Notes: generated by a model not told the origin, from the sequence alone. DNA of 64,000 bases from Clostridiaceae bacterium (GCA_910575585.1 CAJTGF010000022.1:1-64000); one strand, 5' to 3'; positions 9,051 through 19,575 are shown, counted from the stretch's first letter. Translations and numbers: made by a program.

Positions 9051-10487
9051 TTACAAAATATTCACAACCCGCATAATATTCGTATCCTGGGCTGGTTCAT
9101 GACGTCTCTCATGGCTTACCACCCCTGCGGTGACCACCACTACATCCCCGGACTCCAAAATCCCTTTCTGTCTCAGCAAATCCACAGACGAAGCGATGAG
9201 GATGTCCGTGGACTCCGCCCTTTTGGCGATAAACGGCGTCACCCCCCACATGATCTGCATCTGCCGGACCGCAGTGGCGCTTGGGGACATGCCGATGATC
9301 CGCACGCCGGGACGGTACTTGGAAAGCAGCCCTGCCGTGAAGCCGCTGATGCTGGGAGCAACAATGGCTTTGGCGTCCAGATCGTGCGCCGTGGATACGG
9401 ATGAAAAGCAAACCGCGTTGGAGATCTTCCGCAGATTCTCCGCCGACACGCTGCGTTGCCGGTAAGCGTTGTAATCCAAGTGTTTCTCCGTCTCCTCCGC
9501 GATCTGAGCCATCATCTTAAGGGCCTCGATGGGATACTTGCCCATGGCGGTCTCCCCGGACAGCATCACCGCGTCGGTGCCGTCATACACCGCGTTGGCC
9601 ACGTCCGTCACCTCCGCCCTGGTGGGACGGGGATTGCGGATCATGGAATCCAGCATCTGGGTAGCCGTGATAACCGGCTTGCTGGCCTCATTGCACTTGC
9701 GGATAATCTCCTTCTGGATATAGGGGACCCGCTCCGCCGGGATCTCCACGCCCATATCTCCTCTGGCCACCATGATCCCGTCGCTGACCGCGATGATGGA
9801 ATCAATGTTTTCAATGCCCTCCGCGTTCTCTATCTTGGCGATGACCTTGATATTGGCCCCGGCCACGTCAAGCATCTGCTTAATCTCTACTATGGCATCC
9901 GCGTTCCGCACAAAGGAAGCCGCGATAAAATCGAAGCCCTGCTCAATGCCGAACCAGATATCCTCCTTGTCCTTCTCCGTCAGAGCCGGGAGCTTTACCT
10001 TTACATTGGGAACATTGACGCCTTTTCTCTGCCCCAGTTCCCCGCCGTTTATAACGGTACAGACGATCTCCGTATCCTCCGACTTTTCCACCTTAAGCTC
10101 AATAAGCCCGTCGTCAATAAGAATCCGGTTGCCTTCTGACACATCCTTGGGAAGACCGGCATAGTTCACATGCCCTATGGTCTCATCTCCCTCTACATTT
10201 CTGGTGGTCAGGGTATACGTCTGTCCCTCTGTCAGCACAACTTTCTTTCCGTCTTTCAAAAGTCCTGTCCGGATCTCCGGCCCCTTGGTATCCAAAAGAG
10301 CCGCAATGGGCAGATCCAGTTCCTCCCTGACGCTCTTTAGCTGATCCAGACGCTTCTTCTGCTCCTCATAGTCCCCATGAGAAAAATTAAACCTGGCAAT
10401 GTCCATGCCGTTAAGCGCCAGGCCGGCCATTACCTGCCTGTCATCCGAATTCGGGCCCATCGTGCAAATAATCTTAGTCTTTTTCAT
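9051..10487 (-). CDS. pyk: Pyruvate kinase
   Basis: A 478-residue pyruvate kinase that makes ATP and pyruvate from phosphoenolpyruvate and ADP at the end of glycolysis. Visible signatures are MDIARFNFSHGDYEEQ, LLDTKGPEIRTG, the active-site lysine region VIAKIENAEGIENID, the MVARGDMGVEIP loop and TATQMLDSMIRNPRPTRAE. The B domain and C-terminal allosteric domain are complete. It lacks the extra PEP-utiliser domain of the long Firmicute form. The start is set by GGAGG six bases before ATG 10487. It is followed by its own intergenic gap, and upstream lies palindrome B copy A. Confidence 0.95.
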   Translation of the reverse strand: MKKTKIICTMGPNSDDRQVMAGLALNGMDIARFNFSHGDYEEQKKRLDQLKSVREELDLPIAALLDTKGPEIRTGLLKDGKKVVLTEGQTYTLTTRNVEGDETIGHVNYAGLPKDVSEGNRILIDDGLIELKVEKSEDTEIVCTVINGGELGQRKGVNVPNVKVKLPALTEKDKEDIWFGIEQGFDFIAASFVRNADAIVEIKQMLDVAGANIKVIAKIENAEGIENIDSIIAVSDGIMVARGDMGVEIPAERVPYIQKEIIRKCNEASKPVITATQMLDSMIRNPRPTRAEVTDVANAVYDGTDAVMLSGETAMGKYPIEALKMMAQIAEETEKHLDYNAYRQRSVSAENLRKISNAVCFSSVSTAHDLDAKAIVAPSISGFTAGLLSKYRPGVRIIGMSPSATAVRQMQIMWGVTPFIAKRAESTDILIASSVDLLRQKGILESGDVVVVTAGVVSHERRHEPAQDTNIMRVVNIL

Positions 10488-10509
10488 GTCATTCCTCCAT
10501 TTCCATTTC

Positions 10510-10630
10510 ATGTACTCTCGGAGTCTCTTTGTACCTGATTTTGTGAGATGATTTTTGTCAGATGTGCATATGGCGGAAAATCAGCCAATCATCCACAAAG
10601 GCAGGTGCAGGAGAGATTCCAAGAGTACAT
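10510..10630. repeat. Palindromic repeat family B, copy A
   Basis: ATGTACTCT (10510-10518) is mirrored by AGAGTACAT (10622-10630). Pairing continues inward through GGAGTCTC with GAGAGATTCC and through TTTGT with ACAAA, with interruptions. Total length 121 bp. It fills the space between the stop of the rhomboid-like gene and the start of pyruvate kinase, so the hairpin would be transcribed with the upstream gene. A second, longer copy is at 17016-17232. Confidence 0.7.
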
Positions 10631-10633
10631 TTT

Positions 10634-11494
10634 TTACTGTCTGTCATGGATCTGCGCAACCTCTTGTGTCACATGCTGATGTGTATACAGATGGTCCATA
10701 CAGTACTCCAGCCCGCCGGCACACTTGGAGCAATACCGAAATTCCAGGTCAACCCCGTCCGCTTCGGTCCGCCCGCACACTGCGCACTTGTGCATGCTCC
10801 GCCCCTTTGGCATTACCTTCATTTTTGCCTTAAAATCATGTTTCCTCTTGATCTCCCTGGGAGAGTATTTCTGATAATTCCTGGTCATGGCCACAAACAG
10901 CAGCACATTGATCAAAGACAGCACGATCTCGCATCTGGTACTTGCGCTCCCTCTGAAAAAGCTGTAGACATAGACAGCCGATTCCGCTATGGCCAGCCAT
11001 TTGGCCTTCACCGGGATCACCATGAACATCAAAAACTGCACATCCGGAAAACAGATGGCAAAGGCCAGGAATATGGAAAAATTCAAAAATCCGGTGGTAA
11101 TATAATAGGATTCATGAAACACCGCGTATCCCACAAAAGCCGCCAGGATCTGGCCTATGACCCCCATGAAAAAGAACATGTTAAACCGAAAAGCGCCCCA
11201 TACCCGCTCCAGAGTCAGCCCCAGGCTGTGGTACATAAACAAAGCCAATATCCCAAAGAAAATATCCATAAAGGCCCAGCTGGCCAGCGTAGGCGGATAC
11301 ACCAAAAATGTGAGCAGACGCCAGATCTGGCCATGAAGGATCTTTCCCATATCAAGAGAAAAGAACGCCCAGTAGACCATGGGATTAAACAGGTTCATCA
11401 CCAGACCCACGCCATACAGGATCACGATATAGTACATCAGATTGTGAATGGCATATTTTCCGTACTTGTACTCCAGTTTGTGGAAGAATTTCAT
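10634..11494 (-). CDS. Rhomboid-fold membrane protein without protease site, with C-terminal zinc ribbon
   Basis: About 286 residues. Five or six membrane segments with the rhomboid/derlin layout are visible (NPMVYWAFF, GQIWRLLTFLVYPP, then FMGVIGQILAAFVGYAVF). The protease motif GxSG is absent: the corresponding loop reads YYITTGFLNFSIFLAF. A C-terminal cytoplasmic zinc-ribbon-like segment has CAVCGRTEAD followed by YCSKCAGGLEYCMDH. It is therefore probably a pseudo-rhomboid that binds or escorts membrane proteins. AAAGG precedes two possible ATGs (11506 and 11494); the second has better spacing. It follows corA closely and may be co-transcribed with it. Confidence 0.65.
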   Translation of the reverse strand: MKFFHKLEYKYGKYAIHNLMYYIVILYGVGLVMNLFNPMVYWAFFSLDMGKILHGQIWRLLTFLVYPPTLASWAFMDIFFGILALFMYHSLGLTLERVWGAFRFNMFFFMGVIGQILAAFVGYAVFHESYYITTGFLNFSIFLAFAICFPDVQFLMFMVIPVKAKWLAIAESAVYVYSFFRGSASTRCEIVLSLINVLLFVAMTRNYQKYSPREIKRKHDFKAKMKVMPKGRSMHKCAVCGRTEADGVDLEFRYCSKCAGGLEYCMDHLYTHQHVTQEVAQIHDRQ

Positions 11495-11537
11495 ATTGTT
11501 TCGCATCCTTTCTAAAACCGCGCCATTTCAAACATAC

Positions 11538-12473
11538 CTAAAATAAATCTTTTTTGGAAAAGATCAGGGTAACCACCATGGACACCACAGCCGTAAAGCC
11601 CAGCACGATCCAGAAGCCATGCGGATGCTCCGCAAACGGTATCCCCCTAACGTTCATTCCGTAAAAACTGGCGACCATAGTAGGAATCGCCATGACCAAG
11701 GTGATGGTAGTCAAAAGCTTCATGACAATGTTCAGGTTGTTGGAGATCACCGACGCCACGGCTTCTGTGGTCACATTCAGATTCCCGCTGTAGATATTGG
11801 CCATCTCAATGGCCTGCTTGTTCTCAATGATGACATCCTCCAAAAGCTCCTCATCCTCGGGATACTTCTTTACCTTTTCGTTTTTCATCAGCTTTTCCAG
11901 CACCACCTCGTTGGCCCTAAGGGATGTGGAAAAATACAGAAGGCTTTTCTCCAGCTCCAAAAGCTCCATCAGCTCCCGGTTCTTCTGGGCCTTGTGCAGC
12001 TTCTGCTCCACCACGTCGCTCTTTTTGTCAATGACTCTCAGATACTGCAGGTACTGGGACGCGTTGCGGTACAAGATCTGCAAAATAAAACGGCTCTTCA
12101 TGTAGGTATAAAACTCCTTCACCCTGCCGTCCATAAACGCCGTAAGGATAGGCGTCTCCTCCAGACATACCGTTATCATCATCTGCTCGGTCATAATAAT
12201 GCCAAGAGGGATCGTCACATACCAATCCTTGCCGCTTCGCTCCTCAATGGAAGGGATATCCACCAGGATCAGGGTGTACTTATCCTCCACCTCGATACGG
12301 GAGCGCTCCTCCTCATCCAGAGGGGCCCTTAGGTGGTCCGGATCAATACCGTATGCTTCTGAAACCTCCAGGATCTCCGTGGCTGTAGGGTCTGTCAGCG
12401 CCATCCAGCAGCCGCTTTGGATCTCATCCTTCTGATGGATGGCGTCATCCTCTGTCATAAAGATCTGAATCAT
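11538..12473 (-). CDS. corA: CorA-family magnesium/divalent cation channel
   Basis: A 312-residue CorA-type protein: a long cytoplasmic alpha/beta and helical funnel domain, then two C-terminal membrane segments with the selectivity signature YGMNVRG between them and a basic tail (SKKDLF). It forms a homopentameric magnesium uptake channel in the membrane. The start MIQIFMTEDD is preferred because AAGGTGAG lies just upstream; the longer frame adds 26 residues. The gene diverges from the activase gene across a 244-base AT-rich interval that must hold both promoters. Confidence 0.9.
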   Translation of the reverse strand: MIQIFMTEDDAIHQKDEIQSGCWMALTDPTATEILEVSEAYGIDPDHLRAPLDEEERSRIEVEDKYTLILVDIPSIEERSGKDWYVTIPLGIIMTEQMMITVCLEETPILTAFMDGRVKEFYTYMKSRFILQILYRNASQYLQYLRVIDKKSDVVEQKLHKAQKNRELMELLELEKSLLYFSTSLRANEVVLEKLMKNEKVKKYPEDEELLEDVIIENKQAIEMANIYSGNLNVTTEAVASVISNNLNIVMKLLTTITLVMAIPTMVASFYGMNVRGIPFAEHPHGFWIVLGFTAVVSMVVTLIFSKKDLF

Positions 12474-12717
12474 AGTCTCACCTTTTTTCTGTGTGCCAAT
12501 TATTTCCTTGACTTTACCATTATAGTTTCTGACTGCCTGTTTGTCAAACAAATCAGCACTTTCACCATTTTTTTATCACCCGTTAACATTTTTTTAACAC
12601 TCAACTCCAATTGTATTCTTTCTTATTTTATGGTACACTACCTACGGTATGCGGCCTGTTCATTTTTTCAAACGTATACCTTTTATGCAAAGGAGGCAGG
12701 GACTGACCCCGCAGAAT

Positions 12718-15700
12718 ATGACGAAATACTATTCTTTAGGAATCGATATCGGTTCCACCACAGTAAAAGCAGCCATTATTGATGAAGCAAACACCATACT
12801 CTTTGCCGACTATAAACGGCACTACGCCAACATCCAGGAAACCCTGGCCCAGCTTTTGGAGAAGGCTCACAAAGAACTGGGAGCCGTGACGCTGCATCCC
12901 ACCATCACAGGTTCCGGCGGCCTTACCCTTTCCAGGCATCTGCAGGTTCCTTTTATCCAGGAAGTGGTGGCAGTGGCCGCTGCCCTCCGGGCCGAAGATC
13001 CGCGCACGGACGTGGCCATTGAGCTGGGGGGAGAGGACGCCAAGATCATCTATTTTACCGGAGGCGTTGACCAGCGGATGAACGGTATCTGCGCAGGCGG
13101 CACCGGTTCATTTATCGACCAGATGGCGTCTCTGCTGCAGACGGATGCCTCCGGCCTTAACGAATACGCTAAAAATTATCAGATGATATATCCCATTGCC
13201 GCCAGGTGCGGCGTGTTCGCCAAATCCGACATCCAGCCCCTGATCAATGACGGGGCTACCAGAGAGGACTTGGCGGCTTCCATTTTTCAGGCCGTGGTCA
13301 ACCAGACCATCAGCGGTCTCGCCTGCGGAAAGCCGATCCGGGGCAATGTGGCGTTCCTTGGAGGGCCCCTTCATTTCCTTCCGGAACTGCGCGCGGCCTT
13401 TATCCGCACCCTGAATCTGTCCGGGGATCAGATCATCGCTCCGGCTCACTCCCACCTGTTCGCAGCCCTTGGAGCTGCCATGAACAGCAAAAAAGACGTT
13501 TCCATCCCTCTTAAGGATCTGGTGGAGCATCTGACCCACGGCATCCGGATGGATGCGGAGATCAAGCGCATGGAGCCCCTGTTTGACAGCCAGGAAGATT
13601 ATGACCGATTCTTAGACCGTCATAACCGCAACACCGTCCGAAAGGCATCCCTGGCTTCTTATGAGGGCAACTGCTTTCTGGGCATTGATGCCGGTTCCAC
13701 CACCACCAAAGCGGCTATTGTGGGGGAGGACGGGACCCTTCTGTACCATTTTTACAGCAACAACAACGGCAGCCCTTTGGCCACGGCCATACGCGCCGTC
13801 CGGGAGATCCGGGCGCTGCTTCCTAAGACCGCCCGCATCGCCTGGTCCTGTTCCACCGGATACGGGGAAGCGCTCTTAAAAGCCGCGCTGATGCTGGATG
13901 AGGGGGAGGTGGAGACCATCTCCCACTACTACGCCGCCGCCTTTTTCGATCCCAAGGTAGACTGTATCCTGGATATCGGAGGCCAGGACATGAAATGCAT
14001 CAAGATCCGTGACAACACCGTTGACAGCGTTCAGCTGAACGAAGCCTGTTCTTCCGGCTGCGGCTCCTTTATCGAAACCTTTGCCAAATCCCTTAACTTT
14101 TCCGTTGAGGATTTTGCCAAAGAAGCCCTGTTTGCCACTAATCCTACGGATCTGGGGACACGGTGTACCGTATTCATGAATTCCAACGTAAAGCAGGCCC
14201 AGAAAGAGGGAGCCACCGTAGCCGACATCTCCGCCGGCCTGGCCTACTCTGTCATTAAAAACGCCCTGTACAAGGTGATCAAGATCACAAGCCCCAAGGA
14301 TCTGGGAACTCATGTGGTGGTCCAGGGCGGCACTTTTTACAATGACGCTGTCCTTCGAAGCTTTGAGAAAATATCCGGCTGTGAAGCCGTGCGGCCCGAT
14401 ATTGCCGGGATTATGGGCGCTTTCGGCGCTGCCCTTATTGCCAGGGAGCGGTTTGAGGAGGGACGCAAAACCTCCATGCTGCCTTTGGACAAGATCATCA
14501 GCCTCCAATATGAAACCTCCATGGCCCGGTGCAAAGGGTGTACCAACCACTGCGTACTGACGGTCAACCGGTTTGAAGGCGGCCGTCAGTTTATCAGCGG
14601 CAACCGCTGTGAGCGGGGCCTTGGAAGGGAAAAGGCGAAAAAAGAGATCCCTAACCTGTTTGACTACAAATACCACCGCATGTTTGATTATGAGTCCCTT
14701 ACTCCCGATCTTGCAAGGCGGGGGACCATAGGGATCCCAAGGGTGCTGAATTTTTATGAAAACTATCCTTTCTGGGCCGTATTTTTTAGAGAACTGGGAT
14801 TTCGGACCGTGCTGTCCCCCCAGTCTACCAGAAAGATTTACGAGCTGGGCATTGAGTCCATCCCCAGCGAGTCCGAGTGCTACCCGGCAAAGATCGTCCA
14901 CGGCCACGTTTCCTGGCTCATTGCTCAGGGGATCAAGACGATCTTCTACCCCTGCATCCCCTATGAGAGAAACGAGCAGCCGGAGGCGGGCAACCATTAT
15001 AACTGCCCCATGGTCACCTCCTACGCGGAAAATATCAAAAACAACGTGGAGCAGCTGGCGGAACAAAACGTCCGGTTTTTAAATCCTTTTATGGCGTTTA
15101 CCAGCGAGGAGATCCTGACAGAGCAGTTGATCGCCCAGTTCGGAAAAGAATTTTCCATCTCCGAGGGCGAGATCCGCAATGCCGCCCACAAGGGCTGGCA
15201 AGAGCTGGCGGATTCCCGCTTTGACCTTCAGAAAAAAGGGGAAGAGACCCTTGCCTGGCTTCAGGAGAATAACCGGCACGGCATCGTTCTGGCCGGACGT
15301 CCCTACCACATTGACCCGGAGATCCACCACGGCATCCCGGAGATGATCACCTCCTACGGCATGGCCGTACTGACGGAGGACTCCATCTCCCACTTGGGAC
15401 AGGTGGAACGGCCCCTTATTGTAACCGACCAGTGGATGTATCATTCCAGGCTTTACGCTGCCGCTTCTTATGTAAAGGCCAACGACTTCCTGGATCTGAT
15501 CCAGTTAAATTCTTTCGGCTGCGGACTGGACGCCGTGACCACGGATCAGGTACATGATATTCTTTCCTCTGCGGGGAAAATTTATACGATTTTAAAGATC
15601 GACGAGGTAAACAATTTAGGAGCGGCCCGCATCCGCGTCCGCTCCCTCATCGCCGCGCTGAAGGTCAGGGATAACGATCATTTTGACCGCAAAATGATCT

Positions 15701-16956
15701 CCAGCGCCTACAACCGCGTGCTGTTTACCAAGGATATGAAAAAGGACTACACCATTTTGTGTCCCCAGATGTCCCCCATCCACTTTGATCTGCTGGAACC
15801 GGCCATCCGCGCCTTTGGCTACAACCTTGAGATACTGAAAAATGACGACCGCTCCGCCATAGATGTAGGACTGCAGTATGTGAACAACGACGCCTGCTAT
15901 CCGTCCCTTATTGTCGTCGGCCAGGTGATGCAGGCTCTGTTGTCCGGAAAGTATGATCTGGACCGGACGGCTCTGTTCATGAGCCAGACCGGAGGGGGAT
16001 GCCGGGCTTCCAACTATATCGGCTTTATCCGCCGCGCTCTGGAAAAGGCGGGGATGTCCCAGGTCCCGGTCATCTCCATCAACGCCAACGGCATGGAGAC
16101 CAACCCGGGATTCCAGCTGACCGTCCCCCTGCTGATAAAGTGCATGCAGGCCGTGGTGTACGGCGACATCTTCATGCGGGTATTGTACGCCACCAGACCT
16201 TACGAGAAAGAACCGGGAGCCGCCGACAGGCTCCATAAGGCGTGGAAAAAACAGTGCATTGCCTCCCTGTCCAAGCGCGCTCCGTCTATGATGGAGTTCC
16301 ACCGGAATATTAAGGGGATTATCCGTGATTTTGACAATCTGCCCAGAACCGGCGAAAAAAAGCCCAGAGTCGGGATCGTGGGAGAGATCCTTGTTAAGTT
16401 TTCCCCATTGGCCAACAACCATATTGTGGAGCTTTTGGAGGCCGAGGGGGCCGAGGCTGTTATGCCGGATCTGATGGATTTTCTGCTGTACTGTTTCTAT
16501 AATACAAATTTTAAGGCAGAGCATTTAGGCGGAAAGCTGTCTACGGCCCGGCTTTGCAATATGGGCATCGCGCTTTTGGAGTATCTGCGCAAAGTGGCCC
16601 GCAGGGAATTTATGGCCAGCAAACATTTTTCCGCCCCTGCGCGGATCCAGGAACTGGCCAAGATGGCCCAGCATTTTGTGTCTCTGGGCAACCAGACCGG
16701 AGAAGGGTGGTTCCTGACCGGGGAGATGCTGGAGCTGATCCACGGCGGCGTGCGCAATATCGTGTGTACGCAGCCCTTCGGATGCCTCCCCAACCATATT
16801 GTTGGAAAAGGGGTTATTAAGGAGCTGCGAAAGGCATATCCGGATTCCAATGTGATCGCTGTCGATTACGACCCGGGGGCAAGCGAGGTAAATCAGCTGA
16901 ACCGGATCAAACTGATGCTGGCTACGGCGCAGAAGAACCTGGAAGGCGGGGAATGA
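12718..16956 (+). CDS. Giant 2-hydroxyacyl-CoA dehydratase activase-like protein (two ASKHA domains plus DUF2229)
   Basis: About 1412 residues. Two BadF/BadG/HgdC-type ASKHA ATPase domains lie in tandem, each opening with the phosphate loop ([14 protein letters not shown] near residue 7, [14 protein letters not shown] near 320). Both carry the cysteines expected for an iron-sulfur activator ([13 protein letters not shown] and [23 protein letters not shown] and TRCTVF). A DUF2229 domain ([20 protein letters not shown]) and a long dehydratase-component-like C-terminal part follow. Family members use ATP to push low-potential electrons to a partner. The start is uncertain: GGAGG at 12691-12695 suits a CTG at 12703, while ATG 12718 begins the conserved domain and ATG 12685 and 12649 lie upstream. 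Confidence 0.85.
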   Translation: MTKYYSLGIDIGSTTVKAAIIDEANTILFADYKRHYANIQETLAQLLEKAHKELGAVTLHPTITGSGGLTLSRHLQVPFIQEVVAVAAALRAEDPRTDVAIELGGEDAKIIYFTGGVDQRMNGICAGGTGSFIDQMASLLQTDASGLNEYAKNYQMIYPIAARCGVFAKSDIQPLINDGATREDLAASIFQAVVNQTISGLACGKPIRGNVAFLGGPLHFLPELRAAFIRTLNLSGDQIIAPAHSHLFAALGAAMNSKKDVSIPLKDLVEHLTHGIRMDAEIKRMEPLFDSQEDYDRFLDRHNRNTVRKASLASYEGNCFLGIDAGSTTTKAAIVGEDGTLLYHFYSNNNGSPLATAIRAVREIRALLPKTARIAWSCSTGYGEALLKAALMLDEGEVETISHYYAAAFFDPKVDCILDIGGQDMKCIKIRDNTVDSVQLNEACSSGCGSFIETFAKSLNFSVEDFAKEALFATNPTDLGTRCTVFMNSNVKQAQKEGATVADISAGLAYSVIKNALYKVIKITSPKDLGTHVVVQGGTFYNDAVLRSFEKISGCEAVRPDIAGIMGAFGAALIARERFEEGRKTSMLPLDKIISLQYETSMARCKGCTNHCVLTVNRFEGGRQFISGNRCERGLGREKAKKEIPNLFDYKYHRMFDYESLTPDLARRGTIGIPRVLNFYENYPFWAVFFRELGFRTVLSPQSTRKIYELGIESIPSESECYPAKIVHGHVSWLIAQGIKTIFYPCIPYERNEQPEAGNHYNCPMVTSYAENIKNNVEQLAEQNVRFLNPFMAFTSEEILTEQLIAQFGKEFSISEGEIRNAAHKGWQELADSRFDLQKKGEETLAWLQENNRHGIVLAGRPYHIDPEIHHGIPEMITSYGMAVLTEDSISHLGQVERPLIVTDQWMYHSRLYAAASYVKANDFLDLIQLNSFGCGLDAVTTDQVHDILSSAGKIYTILKIDEVNNLGAARIRVRSLIAALKVRDNDHFDRKMISSAYNRVLFTKDMKKDYTILCPQMSPIHFDLLEPAIRAFGYNLEILKNDDRSAIDVGLQYVNNDACYPSLIVVGQVMQALLSGKYDLDRTALFMSQTGGGCRASNYIGFIRRALEKAGMSQVPVISINANGMETNPGFQLTVPLLIKCMQAVVYGDIFMRVLYATRPYEKEPGAADRLHKAWKKQCIASLSKRAPSMMEFHRNIKGIIRDFDNLPRTGEKKPRVGIVGEILVKFSPLANNHIVELLEAEGAEAVMPDLMDFLLYCFYNTNFKAEHLGGKLSTARLCNMGIALLEYLRKVARREFMASKHFSAPARIQELAKMAQHFVSLGNQTGEGWFLTGEMLELIHGGVRNIVCTQPFGCLPNHIVGKGVIKELRKAYPDSNVIAVDYDPGASEVNQLNRIKLMLATAQKNLEGGE

Positions 16957-16971
16957 TCCATTCCCCGCCTT
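16943..16971 (+). terminator. Intrinsic terminator of the activase gene
   Basis: AAGGCGGGGAAT (16943-16954) pairs perfectly with ATTCCCCGCCTT (16960-16971) around a five-base loop, followed by TTATA. The stop codon TGA lies inside the hairpin. Confidence 0.8.
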
Positions 16972-17015
16972 TATACCGCCCCCGCAATGGCTGAAAAATC
17001 CCCCTTTTCTGCATC

Positions 17016-17232
17016 ATGTACTCTCGGAGTCTCTTTGTGCCTGGATTTTGTGGGATGATTTTTTGTCAGATGCGCATACCCAAGGGCATACCGTAACACA
17101 TGCACTCTGTACCACAAGGTATAAATTTATGAGGCGTACGTGGAACGTACGTTGATTAAATTTATGTGCATATGACGGAAAATCAGCCAATCTGCCACAA
17201 AGGCAGGTGCAAGAGAGATTCCGAGAGTATAT
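17016..17232. repeat. Palindromic repeat family B, copy B with central insertion
   Basis: The ends match copy A: ATGTACTCTCGGAGTCTC at the left and GAGAGATTCCGAGAGTAT at the right, with the shared interior TTTGTCAGATG...GGAAAATCAGCCAATC. About 95 bases are inserted near the middle (about 17076-17170). This insert has its own palindromes, including CGTACGT-GGA-ACGTACG and a repeated AAATTTATG. It lies between the activase terminator and the end of the NhaC gene, fills the intergenic gap and has no ORF. Confidence 0.7.
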
Positions 17233-17247
17233 CATCTTTTCACATAT

Positions 17248-18735
17248 CTAATCACGCTCTGCAGCGCCCTCTTCTTTCCTTCCCCAAACAAACATCACGC
17301 CAAGCAAAACCGCCACAGCCAGCGCCACGGCCAGAGGGCTTCTGGTAAAGCCTGCGAAAATAAATGCCCCAAAAGCGATCACCCCGTTGACGCACGCATA
17401 GGGAAGCTGAGTCTTCACATGATCCACCAGATCGCACTGCGCTCCTGTGGAAGATAAAATGGTGGTATCGGAAATAGGCGAACAGTGGTCGCCGAATAAC
17501 CCGCCGGACAGAACCGCCCCCACGGCAATGGCGTAGGGGATACCGAAGGCATGAGCCATAGGGATCGCCAGAGGCATCATAATGGCAAATGTCCCCCAGG
17601 AACTTCCTGTGGAAAAGGAGACAAAAGCGCCGAAAATAAAGATTGCCCCAGGCACAAGCCCGGCAGAAAAATTGACGCTCTTTAACCCGTTTACAATGAA
17701 ATCCGCAGTTCCCAGGGCGCTGATCATGCTTCCCAGAGACCAGGCCAGCACTAACGTCACCGCCACGTCGGTCATCCCCTTCATGCCGTCCACATAGATC
17801 TTAAAGGTTTCCTTAAAATCTTTCACCTTATAAATGCCGATCATAGCCATAAGAAGGACCGCGCCAAAGAAATATCCCATGGTCAGGGCCACCCGAAAGG
17901 CATTCCCGTCCACCTTTTTAAAGGGAAATCCCAAAGGCGCAAGCGTGATAAAAAGGGTGGCAAACACCACGATAATAGGAATGATCACCATGGAGGGCCT
18001 TGCGTTGGAAGTTCCCGCCTTTAAATCTTCCTCAAAAGAGTACTCTCCGGAAGCCGCCTCTGTCTCCGCCTTCTTCATCTGGGAAAAATCCTTCTTTGTA
18101 AAAGCCACTAACGGGATCATGATGATCGCCAAAATGGCGTAGATCTGAAACGGAATGGCCTCCACAAATGTGGCGTAATCGGATTGGGCCACATTCAGAT
18201 TGTCAAACTCCGCCTGGATCAGCCCCATGATGTACACCCCCCAGCCGATAAACGGGATCAGGATCGCCACCGGGGATGAAGTGGAGTCCAGGATCCATGC
18301 CAGCTTCTCCCTGGAGATCTTCAGCTTGTCAAACAGCGGCCGGAAGACCGGACCTACTAAAAGAGGAGTCCCCAGATCCGAAAAGAAGATCAGGATCCCT
18401 CCCACCCACGCGCACAGCTGGGCTTTCAGCTTTGTATTTACATATTTATACACACTTTTGCTGAATGCCTGAGCGCCGCCGGATTTTTCCATAAGCTTGA
18501 TAAAGCCTCCGATAAAGATCACCAGCACGATCACCCCCGCATTGTAGGAGTCTGTCAGCTGGACGAAAAAATAATCTCCTATGATGGACTTTGTAGCCAA
18601 AAAAGGATTGCCTGACGCAAAGATCAGCGTTCCAACAAAACCGCCGCAAAACAGCGATAAGATAACGTTCTTGCTTTTGATCGCCATGACCACTGCCACA
18701 AGCGGCGGTAATAGACTTAAAAAACCATAATCCAT
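17248..18735 (-). CDS. NhaC-family Na+/H+ antiporter
   Basis: A 495-residue membrane protein with about eleven or twelve hydrophobic segments. The start MDYGFLSLLPPLVAVVMAIK is typical of NhaC-type antiporters, and family motifs are visible near the end (FSTGSSWGTFAIMMPLAIP and SGGLFGDHCSPISDTTILSS). It exchanges sodium for protons, or an organic acid pair in some relatives, for ion and pH control. GGGGGA precedes the ATG. It stands alone, flanked by a family B palindrome downstream. Confidence 0.88.
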   Translation of the reverse strand: MDYGFLSLLPPLVAVVMAIKSKNVILSLFCGGFVGTLIFASGNPFLATKSIIGDYFFVQLTDSYNAGVIVLVIFIGGFIKLMEKSGGAQAFSKSVYKYVNTKLKAQLCAWVGGILIFFSDLGTPLLVGPVFRPLFDKLKISREKLAWILDSTSSPVAILIPFIGWGVYIMGLIQAEFDNLNVAQSDYATFVEAIPFQIYAILAIIMIPLVAFTKKDFSQMKKAETEAASGEYSFEEDLKAGTSNARPSMVIIPIIVVFATLFITLAPLGFPFKKVDGNAFRVALTMGYFFGAVLLMAMIGIYKVKDFKETFKIYVDGMKGMTDVAVTLVLAWSLGSMISALGTADFIVNGLKSVNFSAGLVPGAIFIFGAFVSFSTGSSWGTFAIMMPLAIPMAHAFGIPYAIAVGAVLSGGLFGDHCSPISDTTILSSTGAQCDLVDHVKTQLPYACVNGVIAFGAFIFAGFTRSPLAVALAVAVLLGVMFVWGRKEEGAAERD

Positions 18736-18832
18736 AGATTCGGTCCCCCTATCTCATATTCTCCCCATATCATACGGGGTATTTAGGGGTTCGTCAATAG
18801 ATTTTTGAATAAATATGCCTTATTTTGAATTA

Positions 18833-19228
18833 TTAGTATAGTCTGTTTCCGCATTTTGGACAATAGGCAAAATCTTCTTCCGTCTCATATCCGCAGTTGG
18901 CGCAGCTGCGCTTTGTTCCTGACAAACCTTTCCACTGCTGCGTTCTCCCCTCTTTCACAAGGGTCAGATCCGATGGGCTGATCTCCACGTTCTCCCCGCC
19001 GGCCAGACGCCGCCCCGCTTCCCCATCCAGCTCATACACCGTCCCGCAGCAGGACATGGTCACATAGTACCGCCGCCCCCATTTCAGCACCGGTATAAAA
19101 AACAGGCTTAAGCTTGTGTAGGTCATAAAGACCTCATATCTGCCGTAACTGCCGCAGATATTGCAGATGACCAGCTGGCCCGAAGACAGCTTTTTCTGAC
19201 CGGAATTGATTCCAAAAATAAAAAACAT
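18833..19228 (-). CDS. Zinc-ribbon protein
   Basis: 131 residues with two zinc-binding elements: an N-terminal CNICGSYGRY knuckle and a C-terminal CANCGYETEEDFAYCPKCG double-knuckle ribbon. A hydrophobic stretch SLSLFFIPVLKWGRRYYV in between resembles the widespread zinc-ribbon family that senses or scaffolds at the membrane. It starts MFFIFGINSG. It has no enzyme motif and no close gene partner. Function not known. The call rests on the paired CxxC motifs. Confidence 0.7.
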   Translation of the reverse strand: MFFIFGINSGQKKLSSGQLVICNICGSYGRYEVFMTYTSLSLFFIPVLKWGRRYYVTMSCCGTVYELDGEAGRRLAGGENVEISPSDLTLVKEGRTQQWKGLSGTKRSCANCGYETEEDFAYCPKCGNRLY

Positions 19229-19338
19229 ATCTTTACTCCTACTCCTTTAATCTGCTGAAATAAGGAATTGACTTTCCTCATACCGGATGATAGCATAGTA
19301 TAAAAGAATTTCATCCACCTGGAAAGGAGTCAAAACCA

Positions 19339-19572
19339 ATGTCCCTTAACCCAATGACTTTGATGCAGCTGAAAACATCCTGGGATCGTTTCATCCAGGC
19401 CCACCCCAAGTTCCCCAAATTCTGGATGTCCGCCTACAAAAGCGGCCTGACCCAAGGGACCATCATTGAATTTAAAGTAAAAACACCTGACGGAAAAGAA
19501 CTGGCATCCAACATCAAACTGACGGAAGATGACCTAGACCTTGCCGCCCAGCTGCAGGAACTGATGCTTTAA
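19339..19572 (+). CDS. Small conserved-looking hypothetical protein
   Basis: A 77-residue protein starting MSLNPMTLMQLKTSWDRFIQ, with GGAAAGGAG about 9 bases before the ATG and a strong hairpin directly after the stop, so it is clearly a separate gene. It has an amphipathic N-terminal helix, a short beta hairpin (GTIIEFKVKTPDGKEL) and an acidic C-terminal helix. It is soluble. Function not recognised. Confidence 0.7.
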   Translation: MSLNPMTLMQLKTSWDRFIQAHPKFPKFWMSAYKSGLTQGTIIEFKVKTPDGKELASNIKLTEDDLDLAAQLQELML

Positions 19573-19575
19573 GAA

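Noticed and set aside
10634-11494. Active rhomboid protease
   Set aside because: No GxSG motif; the corresponding loop contains no suitable serine.
10562-11515. 317-codon plus-strand ORF antisense to the rhomboid-like gene
   Set aside because: His/Gln-rich shadow frame typical of antisense to membrane-protein coding sequence.
13876-15066. Long minus-strand ORF inside the activase gene
   Set aside because: A shadow of the GC-rich activase coding frame; the sense frame has clear domains and the antisense frame none.
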